Source: Gemmatimonadota bacterium
GTDB lineage: Bacteria; Gemmatimonadota; Gemmatimonadetes; Gemmatimonadales; GWC2-71-9
Assembly: GCA_003220955.1 (NCBI GenBank)
Contig: QHTW01000050.1
Span: forward strand, 1-28,890
Direction of reading: 5' to 3'
DNA length: 28,890 bases
Below are positions 7,599 to 15,634 of the stretch, in pieces (positions within the stretch are counted from its first letter, which is position 1; each line of letters starts with the position of its first letter). The translations under genes and the position numbers were made by a program. The notes under the pieces were generated by a model. That model made no database searches and was not told where the DNA came from. It worked only from the letters and a program-made list of their open reading frames with translations.

Positions 7599-7606
7599 TG
7601 TAGAAT
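7577..7606 (+). promoter_or_regulatory. Leaderless-type promoter for the phosphoribosyltransferase-tldDE unit
   Basis: TTGCGG (7577-7582), 18-base spacer, TAGAAT (7601-7606), ending 8 bases before the ATG at 7615. It interleaves with the divergent promoter on the other strand, so polymerase could not occupy both at once. Confidence 0.55.
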
Positions 7607-7614
7607 CCCCCACC

Positions 7615-8115
7615 ATGGCTCAGGTCCGTAGCAAAACCCCTCGGGGCGTGCTCCAGGTCGACTGGGCATTTTTCGGTGAGCTGTGCCGGGTGCTGGCCCT
7701 GAAGGTCTTTCGCGAGTACGACCCCGAAGTCGTCATCGGGATCGCAAAAGCGGGAGTGATCCCGGGTGCCGTGGTCGCGAGCATCCTGCAACGCGACTTC
7801 GCGTCGATCGCGATCTCGCGGGAAGGCTCGGTCATCGCCGGGCCGCCGCGCCTCGTGACCGGGAAACGCGTCCTGCTGGTGGACGAAACCTGCGAGTCCG
7901 GCAGCACCATGAAGCTCGCGCTCGCCGCCGTCCGCGATCTGAAGCCCGCGGCGGTGAAGACCGCCGTGTCGTTCAAGACGGGGACGTACAAGCCCGATTT
8001 CTACGCGCTCGAAAACGAGAATTTCATCATCCTGCCCTGGGACCTCGAGGTGATCGTCAACGGGGAGATCGTCGTCCGTCCCGATTACCGCGCCAAACTG
8101 AAAGAGCCCAGTTGA
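7615..8115 (+). CDS. Phosphoribosyltransferase-domain protein
   Basis: A 166-residue type I PRTase. The PRPP-binding loop is RVLLVDETCESGSTMKLAL (about 85-103), with the two acidic residues D90-E91 followed by the SGST phosphate loop. An upstream hydrophobic strand, VVIGIAKAGVIPGAVVA, fits the pyrophosphate-loop region. The pattern resembles xanthine/hypoxanthine-guanine PRTases and PRTase-like regulators, with the C-terminal WDLEVIVN-like aromatic segment seen in purine PRTases. The exact base is unassigned. Its TGA overlaps the TTG start of tldD (TTGA), so it appears to be the first gene of a three-gene unit. Confidence 0.82.
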   Translation: MAQVRSKTPRGVLQVDWAFFGELCRVLALKVFREYDPEVVIGIAKAGVIPGAVVASILQRDFASIAISREGSVIAGPPRLVTGKRVLLVDETCESGSTMKLALAAVRDLKPAAVKTAVSFKTGTYKPDFYALENENFIILPWDLEVIVNGEIVVRPDYRAKLKEPS

Positions 8116-9491
8116 AAGATCGTTTAGCCCAGAGCCTCAAGCAGTCCCGCGCCGATTACACCGAGATTGGCGTCGAACGCACCTGGAGCTCCGCCGTCGC
8201 CTTTCGCGGCCGCCGCCTCGAAACCGCGACGGTCAGTGAGGATCAGGGCGGGTTCGTCCGCGTCCTCAACACGGGCTGCGGCTGGGGCATCGCGTCGTTC
8301 ACGTCGCTGGACGAGCTGCCCAACATGGTCACGCGGGCCAACGAGCTGTCCCGCGCTGTGCGCCTGGACGAGCCGATCCGGCTGGCGGCGGCGGCGGCGC
8401 ACACCGGCGACGCCGTGCTCGATCTCGATGGCGACGTCCGCGGCGTTGCGCTGGCGGACAAGAAGAAGCTGCTCGATCGCTACAACGGTGCAATGCTCGC
8501 CGTCTCGGACAAGATCGTCGACACGCAGTCGAGCTATCGGGACGAAGTCTCCGAAGTCTGGTACGTGAACTCCGAAGGCGCGTCGCTGTACCAGCTGCGC
8601 CCCGAGGTCGTCGTCTCGGGCACGGCGATCGGCCGGCGCAACGGCACCATCGAGAAGGGGCTCGAGTCGATCGGCCTGCGCAAGGGGTGGAACAGCGTGC
8701 AGGACTTCGAGAGCCAGTTTCGCGTCGTCGCGCAGCGTGCCATCGATCTGCTCGATGCCCCGCGCGTGCGCGGCGGCGCGTATCCCGTCATCCTCGACAA
8801 CGAGCTGGCCGGCGTCTTCATCCACGAGGCGTTCGGCCACCTCTCCGAGGCCGATTTCGTCTACGAGAATCCGCAGGCGCGGGAGATGATGACGCTGGGC
8901 CGGCGGTTCGGCAAACCCGTGCTGAACGTGGGGGACAACGGAGCGGCGAAAGGCCTGCGCGGGACGCTGCCGTACGACGACGAAGGGACGCCCACGCAGG
9001 ACACTGCCCTGATCAAGGAAGGGATCCTGGTCGGCCGCCTGCACTCGCGCGAAACGGCGGCGAAGCTGGGAGAGCGGCCCACCGGCAACGCGCGCGCGAT
9101 CTCGTTCCGCCACCCGCCCATCGTCCGGATGACGAACACCTACATCGCCCCGGGCAAGCAGGGCGTCCGCTTCAACGATCTCATCAGCGACATCAAGCTG
9201 GGTGTGTACGCCTGCGGGGCGTTCGGCGGCCAGACGATGCTCGAGAACTTCTCGTTCACCGCGGGCTGGGGCTACATGATCCGCGACGGCAAGGTCGCGG
9301 AGCTGGTCAAGGATGTCGTGCTGGCGGGCAATCTGTTTCAGACGCTGGACCGCATCGATCACATCGCCGGCGACTTCACGTGGAATCAGATGGGCGGCGG
9401 CTGCGGGAAGGGCGGGCAATTCCCGCTCCCGGTGACGGAAGGGGCGCCCCACGTGCGCATCGAAGAAGCGCTGATCGGCGGTGACGTATGA
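8112..9491 (+). CDS. tldD: TldD-like metalloprotease subunit
   Basis: A 459-residue TldD/PmbA-family protein. The zinc-binding HExxxH motif is present as HEAFGH (238-243) within GVFIHEAFGHLSEADF, which marks the catalytic TldD partner. The C-terminus has the conserved GCGKGGQFPLPV stretch containing Cys. TldD and TldE form a heterodimeric protease that degrades unfolded peptides and matures microcins and other peptides in some bacteria. The start is TTG at 8112, overlapping the previous stop; the family N-terminus follows directly. Its stop overlaps the tldE ATG (ATGA), consistent with 1:1 synthesis. Confidence 0.93.
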   Translation: MKDRLAQSLKQSRADYTEIGVERTWSSAVAFRGRRLETATVSEDQGGFVRVLNTGCGWGIASFTSLDELPNMVTRANELSRAVRLDEPIRLAAAAAHTGDAVLDLDGDVRGVALADKKKLLDRYNGAMLAVSDKIVDTQSSYRDEVSEVWYVNSEGASLYQLRPEVVVSGTAIGRRNGTIEKGLESIGLRKGWNSVQDFESQFRVVAQRAIDLLDAPRVRGGAYPVILDNELAGVFIHEAFGHLSEADFVYENPQAREMMTLGRRFGKPVLNVGDNGAAKGLRGTLPYDDEGTPTQDTALIKEGILVGRLHSRETAAKLGERPTGNARAISFRHPPIVRMTNTYIAPGKQGVRFNDLISDIKLGVYACGAFGGQTMLENFSFTAGWGYMIRDGKVAELVKDVVLAGNLFQTLDRIDHIAGDFTWNQMGGGCGKGGQFPLPVTEGAPHVRIEEALIGGDV

Positions 9492-10816
9492 TCGATCGCC
9501 TCCTCGACAACGCGCGCGGCAAGGTCGATGGTGCGGACGCGCTCTGGCGCCGCGAGGAGCAAACCTCGGTCGCGTTCGAGTCCGGGCGGCTCAAGGCGGC
9601 CGGGATCTCGGAGGAGGCCGGGCTCAACCTGCGCGTGCTTGCGAACGGGCGCATGGGCGTCGCGGGTACGACCGCGGCGAAACCGGACGCCAAAGAGCTC
9701 GTCGCACGCGCGCGTGCATCGGCGGAACTGGGAGAATCAATCGATCTTGCTTTTCCAAACCCCAGCCCCCAGTCCCTATCCCCCATCCCCACGTTTTTCG
9801 ACCGCACCGCGAACGCTTCGCTCGCCGAGCTGATCCGCATGGGGCGCCTCCTGGTCGAGCGGTTGGCGCAGCCCGGCTGTCAGGTCAACATCTCCGTCCA
9901 ACGCGAGGTCGCCGACACGGCGGTCGGCAATACCGCCGGCGCACGGGGCGAGTACCGTACCACCGGCATCGGCGTGACCGCGGACGTCACGCGGATTGCC
10001 GGCGATGACGTGCTGATGGTCTACGATCAGTATGTCGGCGCCGACCTGCCCACGAATGCCGATCTCGAGGCGCTCGTTCGCTCCGTCGAAACCCGCCTCA
10101 CTGCAGCCCTCACGGTCGTCACGCCGCCGGAGGGCGCGCTGCCCGTTGTGTTCACCCCAGCCGGTCTCGCCGCGGTGATCCTGCCGCTCGAGCAGGCGCT
10201 GTCGGGAAAGACCGTGCTCCAGGGCAGCTCGCCGTTGGCGGGCAAGGTCGGGGAAACACTGTTCGACGCGCGACTATCCATCATCGACGACCCGCTGACG
10301 CCAGGCCGCCCCGCGTCCCGGCCGGTCGACGACGAATGCGTCCCCTCGCGGAGTACCGCCCTCGTGGAGCGCGGCACCGTGGGACGTTTCGTCTACGACC
10401 TGGAGACTGCCGCCCGCGCCAAGACCCAGAGCACCGGAAACGGACGACGCGGCGTGTTCGGGAAGCCGCACATCGGTTACACGAACATCCTGTTTCGCAT
10501 GGCGGGTAGCGCGGCCGCCCCAATCTCTGATCTCGGCGGCGGTCTGATTGGGGACATCGCCGACGGCCTGATCGTAGACGATTTGATCGGTGTGGGGCAG
10601 GGGAACGTGATCAGCGGCGCCTTCAGCCATCCCGTGGGACTCGCCTATCGCGTGCAACGCGGCGAGATCACGGGGCGCGTCAAAGACGCCGCGGTCGCGG
10701 GCAACGCCTATGATCTGCTCAAACGGATCGGAGAATTCGGACGCGACGGGCGGTGGCTCGGCGCGCGGTGGTCGCCATCATTGTTGTTGGAAGGAGTGAG
10801 TGTAGCACGGAGGTAG
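9488..10816 (+). CDS. TldE/PmbA-like protease subunit
   Basis: A 442-residue partner of TldD from the same family. It lacks an HExxxH motif, as expected for the non-metal-binding subunit. Conserved C-terminal features are VERGTVGRFVYDLETA, GKPHIGYTNILF and DLIGVGQGNVISGAFSHPVG. ATG at 9488 overlaps the tldD stop. Residues about 90-101 (NPSPQSLSPIPT) are encoded by a C-rich 7-bp-period repeat lying in a linker, which looks like an in-frame repeat insertion. The TAG stop (10814-10816) is supplied by a palindromic repeat. Confidence 0.9.
   Translation: MIDRLLDNARGKVDGADALWRREEQTSVAFESGRLKAAGISEEAGLNLRVLANGRMGVAGTTAAKPDAKELVARARASAELGESIDLAFPNPSPQSLSPIPTFFDRTANASLAELIRMGRLLVERLAQPGCQVNISVQREVADTAVGNTAGARGEYRTTGIGVTADVTRIAGDDVLMVYDQYVGADLPTNADLEALVRSVETRLTAALTVVTPPEGALPVVFTPAGLAAVILPLEQALSGKTVLQGSSPLAGKVGETLFDARLSIIDDPLTPGRPASRPVDDECVPSRSTALVERGTVGRFVYDLETAARAKTQSTGNGRRGVFGKPHIGYTNILFRMAGSAAAPISDLGGGLIGDIADGLIVDDLIGVGQGNVISGAFSHPVGLAYRVQRGEITGRVKDAAVAGNAYDLLKRIGEFGRDGRWLGARWSPSLLLEGVSVARR
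9760..9790 (-). repeat. G-rich heptamer repeat inside tldE
   Basis: On the minus strand there are five G-runs of 3-5 bases at a strict 7-base period, separated by AT, ATA, ACT and CT. The pattern satisfies a G-quadruplex rule and belongs with the other heptamer arrays in this window. It lies within an inter-domain linker of the protein. Confidence 0.65.
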
Positions 10817-10843
10817 GGGCGCAGCATGCTGCGCCCCTCCTAC
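10813..10843. repeat. GCAGCATGCTGC palindromic repeat, copy 1
   Basis: A near-perfect palindrome around GGCGCAGCATGCTGCGCC, bounded by GTAG and CTAC. Its left TAG is the stop of tldE (10814-10816) and its right CTA is the stop of the convergent V4R gene (10840-10842). It can fold into a long GC stem and probably terminates both transcripts. A near-identical copy lies at 15604-15634 in the same context. Confidence 0.85.
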
Positions 10844-11373
10844 GCACCTAACGCCTCGGTGTAGGTCCCGCCCGCGGACATCTCGTTGTAGACCTTCTCC
10901 AATAATTCCGGCGGTGCCGACAAGAACCGACACCGCGCATCCCCCTTGCTGCGGCATTCCACTTCCATCACGGCGACCTTGTCGTCGGAGATCCGTCCCA
11001 GAAAGTCGGCCAGCATTCCCGCCGAGAAGAAGCACATCGGGGCCTGCGCGGTGCCGGGGTCGGCTTCCGCCCAATCGCTCGAATCGAATGCGAGCGCTCC
11101 CGTGCCGACCGGGGTCATGGTGACGGTGCCCCAGCCGCCGCTGGCGAAGAATTCCGAGAGCATCTCGGTCAGCAGGTCCGCGTCGAGATTCGCCGGGCTG
11201 TCCACGCCCGCCCGCTCTTTCAACCAGCCGGCAAAAGCAAGATAGATCGCCTCGCCGGCGGCGTAGCCCGCTTCCTGGAGAACGGCGATCGCCTGTTCCG
11301 GCGCATGGCTGGCGAGACTGGCATGCAGTTGGCGCAGCGTGCCGCGCCCGATGGCGAGATCGGAGGGACTCAT
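10840..11373 (-). CDS. V4R-domain protein
   Basis: A 177-residue soluble protein. The C-terminal half carries the 4-vinyl-reductase (V4R) domain pattern: an aromatic/hydrophobic strand, then KVAVMEVECRSKGDARCRFLSAP with the characteristic C-x-x-x-G-D-x-x-C-x-F signature. V4R domains bind small hydrophobic molecules in sensors such as XylR/DmpR and in chlorophyll-pathway reductases. The N-terminal half is helical (LQEAGYAAGEAIYLAFAGWL). It follows ligA by 12 bases in the same direction and is probably the last gene of the GAF-ligA-V4R unit. The ligand is unknown. Its TAG stop is in the palindromic repeat. Confidence 0.7.
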   Translation of the reverse strand: MSPSDLAIGRGTLRQLHASLASHAPEQAIAVLQEAGYAAGEAIYLAFAGWLKERAGVDSPANLDADLLTEMLSEFFASGGWGTVTMTPVGTGALAFDSSDWAEADPGTAQAPMCFFSAGMLADFLGRISDDKVAVMEVECRSKGDARCRFLSAPPELLEKVYNEMSAGGTYTEALGA

Positions 11374-11385
11374 ATGCGCGCCAAC

Positions 11386-13395
11386 TTAGGGTTTGCGGTT
11401 CGCGCGGCGCAAGAGTTCGGCCTCGTCGATTTGCTCGACCCCGAGCGCCTTCGCCTTGTCGAGCTTTGATCCTGGGTCCGCGCCGACGACCAGGGCGGTC
11501 GTTTTCTTCGACAGACTGTCGGCGACATGCCCCCCAGCGCTCTCGATCAGGTCGCGGGCCTGCTGCCGGGAGAGCGTCGGCAGCGTCCCGGTGACGACGT
11601 ACGTCTGGTCGGCGAGCGGGCGTGGCCCGGTGGCCGTCGCCGTCTCCTTGAGCGTCAGGCCGAGTCTGTCCAGACGCTCGATGAGCTTGCGGTTGCGGGG
11701 CTCGGCGAAGAATCCCGCGACGGCGTCGGCGATCGCCGGCCCGATCCCGCGGACCTCGCCGACTTCCTCGGCCGACGCCTGGGCGAGCGCTTTCATGGTG
11801 CCAAAGTGCCGGGCCAGCAGCTTTGCGCCCTGGGCGCCGACGTGCCGGATCCCGAGCCCGAACAGCAGCGCCGAGAGCGGCTGCTCCTTGGAGGCGGCGA
11901 TGGCGTCCACCAGTTGCTGCGCGGATTTCTCGGCGAAGCCCTCGAGTGCGAGAAGCTCCATTGGGGTCAGCTCATAGAGGTCGGCGACGTCGTCGATCAG
12001 CTTGGCGTCGAGCAGGGCCCGCACGCGCTCGTAGCCGAGCCCCCGGATGTCCATCGCGCTGCGGCTCGCGAAATGCACGATCGATTCGAGGATGCGGGAC
12101 GGGCACGAAATGTTGGGGCAGTAGGTCATCACTTCTTCGTGCGGGTGCTCGACCTGCGAGTGACAGCTGGGGCAGCGCTCCGGCATCTTGTACGGCTTCT
12201 CCGCGCCGGTGCGTCGATCTTTCACGGGGCCGAGGATCTGCGGGATGACCTCGCCCGCGCGCGTGACCTCGACCCAATCCCCTTCGCGAATGTCTTTCGC
12301 GGTGATCAGATCGGCGTTGTGCAGCGTGGCGTTGGACACCGTCACGCCGCCGATCTCGACCGGCTCGAGCACCGCATACGGGTTCAAAGCTCCGGTACGT
12401 CCCACGTTGAGGCGAATCTCGAGCAGTTTCGTGATCTGGACCTCGGGTGCGAACTTGCGCGCGATCGACCAGCGCGGCTCTCGATTACCGATCGTGCCGA
12501 GCTCGGCATAGAGGGAGCGCTTGTCGACTTTGACGGCCACGCCGTCCGCACCATAGTCGAGCGAGGGGAGAAGCGCCTCGAGTTTCCTGATCGCTGCGTG
12601 CGCTTCCTCGAGGTCCTTCACACGGGTATGATGCGGCTCGACCGGCAGCCCCCATTCGCGCAGTGCTTCCAGCAGCTCGTGCTGCGAATCGATCCCGAGC
12701 TTCAGCCCGGGCGCCTCGACCTGAAAGGTGAACACGCGTAGACCGCGGGCGCGCGTCTTTTTGGGATCGAGCTGTCGCAGCGCGCCGGCCGCGGCATTGC
12801 GCGGATTGGCGTACGGCGGCTCGCCCGCTTTCTCGCGCTGCTTGTTGGTCTCCGCGAACTGGCTCTTCGGTAAGTACACCTCGCCGCGCACTTCCATCGT
12901 CTTCGGCCAGGTTTTGCCGCGCAACCGCAAGGGCAGGTCCAGCACGGTGCGCAGATTCGCCGTGACCGCTTCGCCTTCAACGCCGTTGCCGCGCGTCACG
13001 CCCGTCACGAGGACCCCGTGCTCATAGGTCACGCTCACGGCGGCTCCGTCGATCTTGACCTCGAGCGTGTAGCCCGCCGTCTTCACTTCCGGCACGAGGC
13101 GCGCGTTGCGCTCCTCCCATTCCTGGAGCTCCGCCTCGGTGAAGGCGTTGGCCAGCGAGAGCATCGGGACGAGGTGGCGGTGTTTATGGAACGCCGTCGC
13201 CGGCTCGTCGCCGATTCGTAGGGTAGGGGAGTCAGGAGTCTGGAGTCCGGGATTCTTCGTTTCGAGGTCCCGCAGCTCACGAAACAGCCGGTCGTATTCC
13301 GCGTCCGACATCTCCGGCTTGTCGAGGATGTAGTATGCGTGATTCGCCCGTTCCAGAATCCGCCGCAGCTCTGCGGCGCGTGCCGCCGGCTTCAC
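11386..13395 (-). CDS. ligA: NAD+-dependent DNA ligase
   Basis: A 669-residue enzyme that seals nicks in replication and repair. Domain Ia contains YYILDKPEMSDAEYDRLFREL. The adenylation lysine is K114 in LEVKIDGAAVS (KxDG). The OB fold is followed by a four-Cys zinc finger (CPSC near the start, CPNISCPSR at the end), HhH repeats (ALEGFAEKSAQQLVDAI, VRGIGPAIADAVAGFF), and a C-terminal BRCT domain (VVTGTLPTLSRQQARDLIESAGG). The length matches the family. GTG at 13395 overlaps the upstream GAF gene's TGA (GTGA). The conserved TPDSPT residues are encoded by a heptamer-like repeat using unusual T-ending codons. Confidence 0.96.
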   Translation of the reverse strand: MKPAARAAELRRILERANHAYYILDKPEMSDAEYDRLFRELRDLETKNPGLQTPDSPTLRIGDEPATAFHKHRHLVPMLSLANAFTEAELQEWEERNARLVPEVKTAGYTLEVKIDGAAVSVTYEHGVLVTGVTRGNGVEGEAVTANLRTVLDLPLRLRGKTWPKTMEVRGEVYLPKSQFAETNKQREKAGEPPYANPRNAAAGALRQLDPKKTRARGLRVFTFQVEAPGLKLGIDSQHELLEALREWGLPVEPHHTRVKDLEEAHAAIRKLEALLPSLDYGADGVAVKVDKRSLYAELGTIGNREPRWSIARKFAPEVQITKLLEIRLNVGRTGALNPYAVLEPVEIGGVTVSNATLHNADLITAKDIREGDWVEVTRAGEVIPQILGPVKDRRTGAEKPYKMPERCPSCHSQVEHPHEEVMTYCPNISCPSRILESIVHFASRSAMDIRGLGYERVRALLDAKLIDDVADLYELTPMELLALEGFAEKSAQQLVDAIAASKEQPLSALLFGLGIRHVGAQGAKLLARHFGTMKALAQASAEEVGEVRGIGPAIADAVAGFFAEPRNRKLIERLDRLGLTLKETATATGPRPLADQTYVVTGTLPTLSRQQARDLIESAGGHVADSLSKKTTALVVGADPGSKLDKAKALGVEQIDEAELLRRANRKP
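13219..13254 (+). repeat. Heptamer GGAGTC-type repeat inside ligA
   Basis: A run of units resembling GGAGTC/GGGATTC at a 7-base period on the plus strand. It lies over codons for the conserved ligase residues GLQTPDSPTLRIG, so unlike the other copies no protein insertion is evident. Codons here (ACT, CCT, TCC) differ from the G/C-ending codons used around them. Confidence 0.5.
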
Positions 13396-14186
13396 CTGCC
13401 TTTGGCTTCTTCCTGGATGACGGCCATGGCCACGTTGACAAGCCGGTCGAGCTCCTCCGCGCTGGCTTTGGGGAGCAGCCCTTCCCCCCACGCGCCTTCG
13501 CGCTGACCGAACGCATCGAGCAGCCGGCGCACGAACACCAGGAGGGCGACCCGCTCCAGCTCCATCCGCTTCAGCTGGTCGCCCGTCTCGTGCGTGCGCT
13601 GCGCCAGGCGCTCGTAGCGATGGGCGTTGCGGAGGCTTTGGGCCGTGAGCGAGGCGACGACTTGCACGAAGCGCACGTCGGAGTCCGAGAAGGTGGGGCC
13701 GTCGCGGTAGGTCCGCAGGAAAATCGCGCCGATCGCGACCGACCGCCACGTGATCGGGACGACCGTGATCGACTTCACGCGACGATTGATCAGCTCGCCC
13801 TTCACGTGCCGCAGGGACGGGTCGTTGGCCGCGTCAGGGATGAATACCGTCTCGCCGCTCACCATCGCGCGCTTGAGCTCGGGGTAGCGGTCGAGATCGA
13901 CGACGTAGTTGCGGATCGTGGGGTCTTCGTATGAAGCCACGAGGCGGACCTGCTTGCCGCCTTTCTCGCCGAGGAAGATCGAACAGCGATCCAGCCCGAA
14001 CGACTCGCCCAGTTTGCGGGCGATAGACTGCAGAATGTCAATAAAGTGTAAGGAACTGGAGGCTTCCTTCAGGATCTCGATGACGGCGAAGAGATGCTTG
14101 CGCTCATGTTCCAGCTCGGCGATCCGCGCGGCAAGCCGTTCCGCTTCCGCGTGTGTCAGAGCCGAGTTGATTGTCATGAGTGTCAT
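13392..14186 (-). CDS. GAF-domain protein with N-terminal coiled coil
   Basis: A 264-residue cytoplasmic protein. Residues about 10-45 form a charged heptad-rich helix (HAEAERLAARIAELEHERKH). Residues about 47-195 are a GAF domain: LQSIARKLGESFGLDRCSIFL, VRLVASYEDP, SGETVFIPDAANDP and ITVVPITWRSVAIGAIFLR. A helical tail ends in QEEAKGR. No output domain is present, so it probably senses a ligand and acts through dimerisation or partners. ATG at 14186 is taken; ATG at 14177 is equally possible. It is translationally coupled to ligA, an association whose reason is unclear. Confidence 0.8.
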   Translation of the reverse strand: MTLMTINSALTHAEAERLAARIAELEHERKHLFAVIEILKEASSSLHFIDILQSIARKLGESFGLDRCSIFLGEKGGKQVRLVASYEDPTIRNYVVDLDRYPELKRAMVSGETVFIPDAANDPSLRHVKGELINRRVKSITVVPITWRSVAIGAIFLRTYRDGPTFSDSDVRFVQVVASLTAQSLRNAHRYERLAQRTHETGDQLKRMELERVALLVFVRRLLDAFGQREGAWGEGLLPKASAEELDRLVNVAMAVIQEEAKGR

Positions 14187-14223
14187 AGTTTCGCTCAGAG
14201 ACGCGAGTCACGTCAAGCACACA

Positions 14224-14229
14224 TAGATT
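14224..14229 (+). promoter_or_regulatory. -10 box of the M24 peptidase gene, leaderless type
   Basis: TAGATT ends 7 bases before the ATG at 14237. No convincing -35 is seen at 16-18 bases upstream, so this is a partial call. Confidence 0.4.
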
Positions 14230-14236
14230 ATGCCTC

Positions 14237-15607
14237 ATGCGCACACTTCCATCACTTGCCGTGTTCCTCGCGATTCCGCTCGTCTCTCTGGCGGCGCAGT
14301 CCGCAGCGCGCACCGCGCCCACCCCCATCGGCGCCTACGACGTCGTTCCGGAGTTGCCCGGCATGGGACGTCCGGTCGACATCGCCGCGACTGCCGCCCG
14401 GCGGCGCGCGTTGTTGCAGCGCATCGGACGCGGCGCGGCGCTGATTCCCGCGGCGCACGAGCGCAACATCGAACGGGACTACGTACAGGACAACGATTTT
14501 CGGCAGGACAACACGTTCTACTACTTCACCGAGCTCGAGACGCAGGACGCGTGGCTCCTGCTGACCGCGCGCGGTCCCGACTCGCTCGAGACCGTGCTGT
14601 TCCTGCCGCCGCGCACGCCGTCGCAGGAGCGCTGGACCGGTTTGCGGCTCGGCCCCGACAGCGTCGCGGTGCGGCTTTCAGGGATCACGACCGTCTTGCC
14701 GCTCGACTCGCTGGATAGCCGGCTGCTCCGCATTCGCGTCGCTGGCGCCCGCGGTGGTCCCGTCTACGTCCCCCTCGGACCGGCGACGCGCGAGGAGCGC
14801 CGCATCTCCGACCTGGCGTTCTCGGGGGGGGGCGCGGATGTACGCAACCTGCTGCCGATCGTCGACTCGATGCGCGTCGTGAAGGACGCCGATGAAATCG
14901 CGCGCCTGCGCCGTGCCGTGAACATCAGCGTCGCGGGGCACATCGCCGCGATGCGGGTCGCCCGTCCGGGCATGTACGAGTACGAGCTCGAGGCTACGCT
15001 GGAAGATGGATTTCGCCGCAATGGGGCCGACCGCCTGGGGTATCCGTCCATCGTCGGCAGCGGGCCGAACTCCACGACGCTGCACTACGACGTGAATCGC
15101 CGGCGCACGGAGAACGGTGACCTCGTGGTGATCGATGCCGCCGCCGAGTGGGGCCAGTACACCGCCGACGTCACCCGCACCTTCCCAGTGAACGGCAAAT
15201 TCTCGCCGCGGCAGAAGGCGATCTACGATCTCGTGCTCGGCGCGCAACAGGCGGCATTTGACGCCATTCGTCCCGGGATCACGATGCGCGAGCTCGATGG
15301 CGTCGCCCGCGCGTACATGCGCGCGCATTCCGGCACGCTGTGCGGCGAGCGGACCTGTGACGATCGCGAATACTTCAACCACGGCCTCGGCCATCCGATC
15401 GGCATGGACGTGCACGATGTCGGATTCACCCGGCCGCTCGAGCCGGGGATGGTGGTCACGCTCGAGCCGGGGATCTATCTCCAGGCGGAAAAGCTCGGCG
15501 TGCGGATCGAAGACGACGTGCTCGTGACCGCGAAGGGCGGGGAATGGCTGTCGGATGCCGCGCCGCGCACGACCGAGGCGATCGAGCGCGTGATGTCACA
15601 TAGGTAG
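14237..15607 (+). CDS. Secreted Xaa-Pro aminopeptidase-like M24 peptidase
   Basis: A 456-residue protein with a Sec signal peptide (MRTLPSLAVFLAIPLVSLAAQ, cleavage near residue 20), so it acts outside the cytoplasm. An aminopeptidase P N-domain (about 50-200) precedes a pita-bread catalytic domain. All five metal ligands are present: D300 (VVIDAAAEWG), D311 (YTADVTRTF), H386 (NHGLGHPIGMDVHD), E410 (TLEPGIY) and E425 (RIEDDVLV). It should remove N-terminal residues preceding proline from peptides. A run of nine G codes FSGGGAD (14824-14832). The TAG stop lies in palindromic repeat copy 2. Confidence 0.93.
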   Translation: MRTLPSLAVFLAIPLVSLAAQSAARTAPTPIGAYDVVPELPGMGRPVDIAATAARRRALLQRIGRGAALIPAAHERNIERDYVQDNDFRQDNTFYYFTELETQDAWLLLTARGPDSLETVLFLPPRTPSQERWTGLRLGPDSVAVRLSGITTVLPLDSLDSRLLRIRVAGARGGPVYVPLGPATREERRISDLAFSGGGADVRNLLPIVDSMRVVKDADEIARLRRAVNISVAGHIAAMRVARPGMYEYELEATLEDGFRRNGADRLGYPSIVGSGPNSTTLHYDVNRRRTENGDLVVIDAAAEWGQYTADVTRTFPVNGKFSPRQKAIYDLVLGAQQAAFDAIRPGITMRELDGVARAYMRAHSGTLCGERTCDDREYFNHGLGHPIGMDVHDVGFTRPLEPGMVVTLEPGIYLQAEKLGVRIEDDVLVTAKGGEWLSDAAPRTTEAIERVMSHR

Positions 15608-15634
15608 GGCGCAGCATGCTGCGCCCCTGCTACG
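15604..15634. repeat. GCAGCATGCTGC palindromic repeat, copy 2
   Basis: The same palindrome as copy 1 around GGCGCAGCATGCTGCGCC, one G shorter in the left flank. It again gives the TAG stop of the plus-strand gene (15605-15607) and the TAG stop of the convergent minus-strand gene (15630-15632). The predicted stem is well placed to end transcription from both sides. Confidence 0.85.

Noticed and set aside
11527..12741. Long plus-strand open frame opposite ligA
   Set aside because: It is an antisense shadow typical of high-GC DNA: rich in Arg/His/Leu with no domain pattern, while the minus strand has complete LigA domains.
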